Of a stretch of DNA of 11,461 nt, positions 7,723 to 11,461 are shown piece by piece. Made by a program: the position numbers and the translations under genes. Position 1 is the stretch's first letter; each line of letters begins with the position of its first letter. The notes beneath the pieces were generated by a model. That model searched no databases, had not been told where the DNA came from, and saw only the letters and a program-made list of their open reading frames with translations. The stretch covers positions 1 to 11,461 of the forward strand of contig CAXRGH010000208.1 in assembly GCA_964230195.1 (NCBI GenBank), read 5' to 3'. This DNA is from CAXRGH01 sp964230195. GTDB lineage: Bacteria > Pseudomonadota > Gammaproteobacteria > Enterobacterales > Alteromonadaceae.

Positions 7723-9351
7723 CTACACAATGTCGACTTTGTGTGTGCAATGGTATCTGTCTGCAATATTAATAAATTCAGGGATCTGACTAATGATGAC
7801 CAAGATATGGTTCTGCTTGCGGCGCTTAAGTGCCTCAAGTAATAGTTGATTGGATTTTTCATCAAACTGCGAATTGCACTCGTCAAACACAATGACTGGA
7901 GGTGCCAGCGTTAATGCACGTGCAATAGCAACTTTCTGTAGAATGCTGTTTTGAATTTTTCCATGAAGGCTATCGCCGATGATTTCATCATAGCCTCGCG
8001 GAAACGTTGAGATGGCTTCGTTTAAGCCTAGCTCTTCACAAACCTGATATGCTTTCCCTCGCAATCTGGCATCTCCCATTGTGATGTTGTCAATAATGTT
8101 GCCGTTGATTAAAGCCCCTTGCTGGGGGATGTAAGCAATACCAGACGCTAAACTCTTATAATTCAATTGAGATACATCAGCACCGTTGAGGGTAACCACA
8201 CCTGAGTTTGGACGCATCTGGCCCGCAATCAGTTTTCCTATAATTGACTTACCTGAACCATTTCTTCCTGAAATGGCGATTGACTCTCCAACCCTTAAAG
8301 TTTTAGAAAAGTTTTCAATAATTGCCACATTATTTTTGTCAAAACTGATATTTTCTATTTTTAATGTCGGTGTCTTGGTGTCTTTTATTTTCAATGTACG
8401 ATTTTCTTCTGCTTCCTCGAGTACTTTTTTCAACTCCGCGATATCACCCGCTAATTTGCGACGCTCCAAAAATAAATTAAAGTTGGTTTGGATTGGCGCA
8501 ATCATACGACCCGCAATCAATGTGGACGCTGCAATGGCACCGATTGTCACAGCACCTTCAAAATATAAAATTGCTCCAAGGGTGACGACGCTGACAATCA
8601 TGACTTGAGAGAAAAAGTTACACAGATTAGAGAATAATGCGTTAGTGCGTTCACTCTGGTTATCACTGACCACATGAGCTCTTTTAAGACGCTCGTAACG
8701 GTTAACCATCTGTCTCTCGCACGACAGAGACTTAATGTTGCGGATACCGGACACTGCTTGAACAATGAAATTGTGACTCGCTTGAGTTGTAACCGCAGAT
8801 TTTTCTTCGGCAGATTCTGTTTTGAAACCAACAATAATTGAAAGGATCAGGTACAAGCTAACCACAGCGATTGGCGCCAATACCAAGGCTCCACCCACTA
8901 ACCAGATAACAGCACCATAGATAAATACAAAAGGAAGGTCTGAATACGACACTAGCATTTTGACGCGATTCACATTTTTAATGCGATCAACTGACGTCAG
9001 TGAATTGATGTTTTTGCCGACACCTGTTCGGTTATAAACTTGAATATCTTGACGGTTCAAGTTATCAACAATTTTGTTCGTTGTATGGTATTCATAGCGT
9101 GCGGTGAAGTGCGCCACAGTATGGTCACGCAAATACTTTAAAATACTTTCCGCGATGACAGCACCAATAACAAGCGAGCAAATCGCAAACAAAGTTGATA
9201 CACCGTTGTTTGGAAGTATTCGGTCATAAATCTGAAGGATTGCGACAGGGAGAGCAAGACCTAACACATTAATCATTAATGTGAAAAACACTAGCTCTAG
9301 CGTGTAGAGAAAACTTGGATTGGTTGCTTGAGTAATTGCGTTATTATTCAT
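7723..9351 (-). CDS. Second ABC half-transporter, no N-terminal extra domain, degenerate ATPase motifs
   Basis: 542 residues, beginning almost directly with membrane helices (about 15-40), including the ALPVAILQIYDRILP segment typical of type I secretion exporters. The membrane domain runs to about 305. The ATPase domain has Walker A GRNGSGKSI (362-370), Q-loop YIPQQ (407-411) and Walker B VIVFDE (486-491). The signature position reads IQNSI (466-470), which loses both the Ser and the Gly pair of LSGGQ, although the following VAIARAL helix is intact. The switch His is Gln (VIISQ, 522) and no A-loop Tyr is evident (ISFDKNN). The protein ends soon after the switch. I chose the ATG at 9351 because GAGGT sits just upstream (TTGAGGTGTACCATG); the in-frame TTG at 9363 contains part of that site and is unlikely. 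It is the first transporter gene of the operon and the likely heterodimer partner of the 5521-7695 product. Confidence 0.88.
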   Translation of the reverse strand: MNNNAITQATNPSFLYTLELVFFTLMINVLGLALPVAILQIYDRILPNNGVSTLFAICSLVIGAVIAESILKYLRDHTVAHFTARYEYHTTNKIVDNLNRQDIQVYNRTGVGKNINSLTSVDRIKNVNRVKMLVSYSDLPFVFIYGAVIWLVGGALVLAPIAVVSLYLILSIIVGFKTESAEEKSAVTTQASHNFIVQAVSGIRNIKSLSCERQMVNRYERLKRAHVVSDNQSERTNALFSNLCNFFSQVMIVSVVTLGAILYFEGAVTIGAIAASTLIAGRMIAPIQTNFNLFLERRKLAGDIAELKKVLEEAEENRTLKIKDTKTPTLKIENISFDKNNVAIIENFSKTLRVGESIAISGRNGSGKSIIGKLIAGQMRPNSGVVTLNGADVSQLNYKSLASGIAYIPQQGALINGNIIDNITMGDARLRGKAYQVCEELGLNEAISTFPRGYDEIIGDSLHGKIQNSILQKVAIARALTLAPPVIVFDECNSQFDEKSNQLLLEALKRRKQNHILVIISQIPEFINIADRYHCTHKVDIV

Positions 9352-9424
9352 GGTACACCTCAATAAAGCGAGTTATTTATCTAATCCATTAGCACCGTTT
9401 GGCAGGCTAACTCACTTTCAACCT

Positions 9425-9440
9425 TGCATAAGGCATGCCA
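9425..9440 (-). promoter_or_regulatory. Candidate sigma-54 (RpoN) promoter for the transporter-adhesin operon
   Basis: Read on the minus strand, TGGCATGCCTTATGCA has the invariant GG and GC pairs separated by exactly ten bases and matches TGGCAC-N5-TTGCA at all but two positions. Transcription would start near 9414, leaving a leader of about 63 bases before the ATG at 9351. The TGTAACA array would then lie about 85-133 bases upstream, the usual place for an enhancer-binding activator. GGCATGCC is itself a palindrome, so the match could have another cause. Confidence 0.42.
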
Positions 9441-9445
9441 TAAAA

Positions 9446-9474
9446 ATTATATCTACAATTCAATTACTTATACT
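9446..9474 (-). promoter_or_regulatory. Possible sigma-70 -10 element (TATAAT) with poor -35
   Basis: A perfect TATAAT lies at 9451-9446 on the minus strand. The hexamer 17 bases upstream (AGTATA, around 9474-9469) is far from TTGACA. If used, the promoter would need an activator. The stretch is AT-rich, so a chance match is possible. Confidence 0.22.
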
Positions 9475-9498
9475 TTTAAGGTGTGATATTTGATACGC

Positions 9499-9547
9499 TG
9501 TTACATTGAACTTGTAACAATTACCGTGTAACAACAATGGTGTAACA
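9499..9547. promoter_or_regulatory. Array of four TGTAACA boxes at exact 14-bp pitch (probable operator)
   Basis: On the plus strand TGTTACA at 9499-9505 is followed by TGTAACA at 9513-9519, 9527-9533 and 9541-9547. All four 7-mers are perfect copies (the first is inverted) with 7-base spacers, so starts repeat every 14 bases. The first two form a perfect palindrome with a 7-base centre. Identity of the binding protein is not known. PhoB boxes resemble the 7-mer but are spaced 11 bp apart, so they do not fit. Confidence 0.65.
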
Positions 9548-9553
9548 GAACAG

Positions 9554-9589
9554 ACGTATCATCGAGGGATAGATTGTGAGGTGATACGT
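9554..9589. repeat. Inverted repeat ACGTATCA / TGATACGT with 20-base spacer
   Basis: ACGTATCA at 9554-9561 and TGATACGT at 9582-9589 are perfect 8-bp complements. A third half-copy, TGATACG, lies at 9491-9497 directly beside the first TGTTACA box. The TGTAACA array is therefore flanked on both sides by this second motif. It may be a binding site for a second regulator or a hairpin in a read-through transcript. Confidence 0.4.
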
Positions 9590-9620
9590 ATTTGAATACT
9601 CATTAGATGGACCGTGACTC

Positions 9621-9667
9621 AGTGCTCGCAATACTAAACCGCCAATTGCTTCGATATTCAGAGCACT
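9621..9667. repeat. Bulged 12-bp hairpin, no T-run
   Basis: AGTGCTCGCAAT (9621-9632) pairs perfectly with ATTGC (9645-9649) and, after an 11-base bulge, GAGCACT (9661-9667), leaving a 12-base loop. No run of T follows on either strand, so it is not an intrinsic terminator. It sits between the dehydrogenase-like gene and the transporter promoter region. It could be an RNA structure in a long transcript, or the remnant of a small mobile repeat. Confidence 0.4.
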
Positions 9668-9751
9668 ATCACAAAAACATAGAGAACACCAAAGTGCCCT
9701 CCAAATTTTGCACAACTTTTTCATGACCTGTGAGTCTCTCAAAACGTCTTT

Positions 9752-10426
9752 TTAGGGTTGGCCTAGTACAACAATGATTTGATTAGTGATGGATTTGCTG
9801 GCCGGAGACAACACCCACAGTATAAGATCAGACGATACCCGTGCAGTTTTGTGTAACGCATGGTTTTGTACGCACACGGTTGTCATATTCATCGGCGAAC
9901 TGCCGTTGAGTGATTTGTTTTTTGCTTCGATTTTTGAAATCAACAGCGATATCTCGTCATAACCGTGATGTTCGGCTAGATACATTGAATTGAGGTCGCC
10001 ACTCTTTTCATTGACCACAATATGAATCCAACGAAGGTCTGATTTATCCCTAAAACAACGCCGAATAGTTGGATAAAACTGAGTTAACGTTTGTTGGACA
10101 AACTCAATCTTTCCTTTTGATTCAGGGTTATTTTGGTGACGAATAGCATCACAAAAAATAACACCCGACACACTACTGAAAAGCACGTGATGATTAACCA
10201 GATATTGTTCCAATGACGCATTATTCTGCAAATTGGCAATCGGCAAGAAGATAAATTCTTCACTCTGCATTGAGAAAAGCGGATCGTCAACTGCAAGGTC
10301 TTGGCCAGTGTAAAGCCAAATAACAGCGATACGTTGGTCTAAGCATGCGACTACCAGTTGAGTTAATAATGCTTTGTCTGAGCCAACGAATAATACGGTA
10401 CCGTTAAATTGATTGTAGAACATCAT
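9752..10426 (-). CDS. Short-chain-dehydrogenase-like protein lacking catalytic motifs
   Basis: 224 residues from the ATG at 10426 (223 if the adjacent ATG at 10423 is used). The start is set by the GGAGG just upstream in TGGGAGGGAACATG; the longer frame from 10483 lacks such a site. The outline resembles an SDR Rossmann fold. A first strand and turn (GTVLFVGSDKALL, 9-21) stand where TGxxxGIG should be, VSGVIFCDA (86-94) where the NNAG strand should be, and IHIVVNEKSG (134-143) where the catalytic-Ser strand should be. MYLAEHHG (148-155) occupies the YxxxK helix, with Tyr149 kept but Lys replaced by His153, and a C-terminal LSPASKSITNQIIVVLG segment recalls the SDR ending (SDAASYITGQVIxVDGG). 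The Gly-rich loop, Ser and Lys are all lost, so enzyme activity is doubtful. It lies upstream of the secretion operon in the same direction and could be a regulatory or scaffold protein. That is inference from distant resemblance only. Confidence 0.7.
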   Translation of the reverse strand: MMFYNQFNGTVLFVGSDKALLTQLVVACLDQRIAVIWLYTGQDLAVDDPLFSMQSEEFIFLPIANLQNNASLEQYLVNHHVLFSSVSGVIFCDAIRHQNNPESKGKIEFVQQTLTQFYPTIRRCFRDKSDLRWIHIVVNEKSGDLNSMYLAEHHGYDEISLLISKIEAKNKSLNGSSPMNMTTVCVQNHALHKTARVSSDLILWVLSPASKSITNQIIVVLGQP

Positions 10427-10500
10427 GTTCCCTCCCATGTAACTCAGAGTCATTGCATCAAATATTAAGAAAACAAAAAACATGAAGAAATATCTAGCCG

Positions 10501-10521
10501 TATTACAAAATATAAGTTACA
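10501..10521. promoter_or_regulatory. Second, weaker pair of TTACA boxes at 14-bp pitch
   Basis: TATTACA (10501-10507) and AGTTACA (10515-10521) resemble TGTTACA at five or six of seven positions and repeat the 14-base pitch of the array at 9499-9547. This may place the SDR-like gene under the same regulator as the transporter operon. The surrounding AT-richness makes a chance pair possible. Confidence 0.28.
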
Positions 10522-10569
10522 TTTATACTATAAATAACATTGTTTATTTTTTATACAACAAATGAAATG

Positions 10570-10590
10570 TCGGGCAAGGATGCCTTCCGA
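10570..10590. promoter_or_regulatory. Imperfect dyad just upstream of the GntR-type gene (possible operator)
   Basis: TCGG-gc-AAGG-atg-CCTT-CCGA is a 21-bp dyad with one 2-base asymmetry, ending 19 bases before the ATG at 10610. GntR-family regulators often bind short dyads near their own start, so autoregulation is plausible. It does not match the TnGTnnnACnA core common in the FadR branch. Confidence 0.35.
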
Positions 10591-10609
10591 ATAGAGAAAT
10601 AATAGTACG

Positions 10610-11323
10610 ATGCTAAAAACACCATCAAAACACAACTTGACCCATCAACTGACTCATACCCTTGGCACTGCTATTGTGAACGGTAAATATAAAGTCGGCG
10701 AAGGCTTACCGTCAGAAGCTGATATTTGTATTGCAGAAGGCGTGAGCCGAAGTGCCACTCGTGAGGCCGTGAAAATGCTGTCGGCAAAAGGATTAATCAG
10801 TTCTCGACCCAAACAAGGGATCCGTGTTTTGCCAGAGAGCAGTTGGAACATGTTTGACACTGACATCCTGGGTTGGATACTGAATAGCAAACCCTCTCTT
10901 ACCTTGCTCCTCGAGTTTACTCAAGTACGCTCTGGCATCGAACCTCTCGCCGGCTCCCTTGCTGCACAAGTTGCATCCCCGGAGCAGCTCAGTGAAATTG
11001 AAGAAGCGCTGCAAAGAATGATTGATGCGAATGATGGGCTTGATGATCCGTTAGACGCCTGTATCTCGTTTCATGCGGCGATTTTGAAAGCGTCGGGCAA
11101 TCGCTTCTTTGCACAGTTGACGGATTTCATATCGACAGCGCTTCGCGTCAGTATTCGCTATACCAATCGTTTAACTGGAGCGTCAAATACGGACGTTTCA
11201 AAATACAAACAAATCTATCAAGCATTAGTGAAAAATGATGCACAAACCGCGAGCCGCCATCTAACTACATTGCTGAATTCCTCGTTAAGCGTGATTGAGA
11301 AAGAGCTTCAAAAGCAGAAATAA
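10610..11323 (+). CDS. GntR/FadR-family transcriptional regulator with FCD domain (DgoR-like architecture)
   Basis: 237 residues. The N-terminal winged helix (about 10-75) shows the family pattern: GxYxxGxxLPSEADIC, then SRSATREAVKMLSAKGLISSRPKQGIRV. A WNMFDTDILGWIL linker (79-91), shared with sugar-acid regulators such as DgoR, leads to the helical FCD effector domain (about 95-230, with SFHAAILKASGN at 153-164). In metal-binding FCD domains an Asp four residues before this His and further His residues are conserved. Here that Asp position is Cys151 and an expected later His is Tyr199, so metal dependence is doubtful. The start is the only sensible ATG, although its ribosome site is weak. 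It is divergent from the secretion locus. It may control that locus, itself, or a sugar-acid pathway beyond the right edge; the sequence does not decide. Family assignment is firm, the effector unknown. Confidence 0.9.
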   Translation: MLKTPSKHNLTHQLTHTLGTAIVNGKYKVGEGLPSEADICIAEGVSRSATREAVKMLSAKGLISSRPKQGIRVLPESSWNMFDTDILGWILNSKPSLTLLLEFTQVRSGIEPLAGSLAAQVASPEQLSEIEEALQRMIDANDGLDDPLDACISFHAAILKASGNRFFAQLTDFISTALRVSIRYTNRLTGASNTDVSKYKQIYQALVKNDAQTASRHLTTLLNSSLSVIEKELQKQK

Positions 11324-11461
11324 TACGTCACTGCCATGTAATTAAACCAATCTATCGAGTGACGAGTAGTATTCTGTATTGCGTTCAAATAGGGGCAAGT
11401 TGCCGTGTCGTCATTTTCCACTTACCGGTATGGTGCATTGGCATGTACCATCGCTATCATG
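11324..11461. other. Non-coding tail after the GntR-type gene
   Basis: No recognisable gene is seen. CGTCACT (11326-11332) and AGTGACG (11358-11364) are perfect inverted copies 25 bases apart but have no T-run, so they make a poor terminator. A small dyad, GGCAA-G-TTGCC, lies at 11394-11404 and could be a regulator site upstream of a gene outside the window. A short plus-strand frame opens at 11430 and stays open to the edge, but there is too little to judge. Confidence 0.4.

Larger units (their letters stand above)
9352..9751 (-). other. 400-bp non-coding regulatory stretch upstream of the transporter operon
   Basis: No convincing gene lies here. It contains, from the operon outwards, a 5' leader, a sigma-54-like element, a TATAAT element, an array of TGTAACA boxes, an inverted repeat and a bulged hairpin, each listed separately. 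A 67-residue minus-strand frame from an ATG at 9724 exists, but it has no good ribosome site or recognisable domain and runs through the operator-like boxes. The size and structure of the gap suggest that the transporter-adhesin genes have their own promoter separate from the gene at 9752-10426. Confidence 0.6.
10427..10609. promoter_or_regulatory. AT-rich divergent intergenic region between the SDR-like gene and the GntR-type gene
   Basis: This 183-bp stretch must hold promoters for both divergent genes. Its middle (about 10495-10565) is very AT-rich and offers several -10-like hexamers, for example TATACT at 10524-10529 on the plus strand, but no well-spaced -35, so I do not place promoters precisely. 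A weak box pair and a dyad inside it are listed separately. The GntR-type gene lacks a strong ribosome site here. Confidence 0.5.

Noticed and set aside
9499..9547. PhoB (pho box) or OmpR site
   Set aside because: The 7-mer is similar, but those regulators use repeats about 10-11 bp apart; here the pitch is 14.
9521..9724. Small minus-strand frame (67 residues from ATG at 9724, MKKLCKIWRALW...)
   Set aside because: No good ribosome site, unusual Cys/Trp-rich composition, no domain, and it runs into the operator-like box array; more likely chance.
11326..11364. Intrinsic terminator for the GntR-type gene
   Set aside because: The 7-bp stem has a 25-base loop and no following T-run.

Overview
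The window carries a type I secretion locus for a giant surface adhesin, read entirely on the minus strand, plus a divergent GntR-family regulator on the plus strand. Moderate GC content, AT-rich intergenic regions, the gene content and the style of the proteins suggest a marine gammaproteobacterium, most likely Vibrionaceae or a close relative. This is inferred from general resemblance; there is no rRNA or other strong marker here.

Layout in the direction of minus-strand transcription (right to left). (1) 10426-9752: a Rossmann-like protein resembling a short-chain dehydrogenase that has lost its cofactor and catalytic motifs. (2) 9751-9352: a 400-bp non-coding stretch with a bulged hairpin, an array of four 7-bp boxes at an exact 14-bp pitch, and candidate promoters, one matching the sigma-54 pattern. 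(3) 9351-7723 and 7695-5521: two consecutive ABC half-transporters (membrane domain plus ATPase). The second has an extra N-terminal domain in the position of a C39-peptidase-like domain. (4) 5510-4161: an HlyD/LapC-type membrane fusion protein. (5) 4094 to beyond position 1: the N-terminal 1364 residues of a very large, acidic repeat protein with no visible cysteine, the presumed cargo. It has a Pro/Ala-rich leader, about five cadherin-like repeats, then six tandem copies of a repeat of exactly 339 bp (113 aa). The C-terminus, where the secretion signal should lie, is outside the window.

On the plus strand, 10610-11323 encodes a GntR/FadR-type regulator with an FCD ligand-binding domain, divergent from the minus-strand genes. 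The last 138 bp hold no recognisable gene.

The simplest reading is an operon that builds an inner-membrane ABC pair, an adaptor, and an adhesin exported through a TolC-like pore encoded elsewhere. The unusual point is that both ABC ATPases keep Walker A, Walker B and the catalytic glutamate but have lost the LSGGQ signature and the switch histidine. Together with the dehydrogenase-like protein lacking its active site and a possible sigma-54 promoter with an enhancer-like box array, this suggests a non-canonical branch of adhesin secretion.
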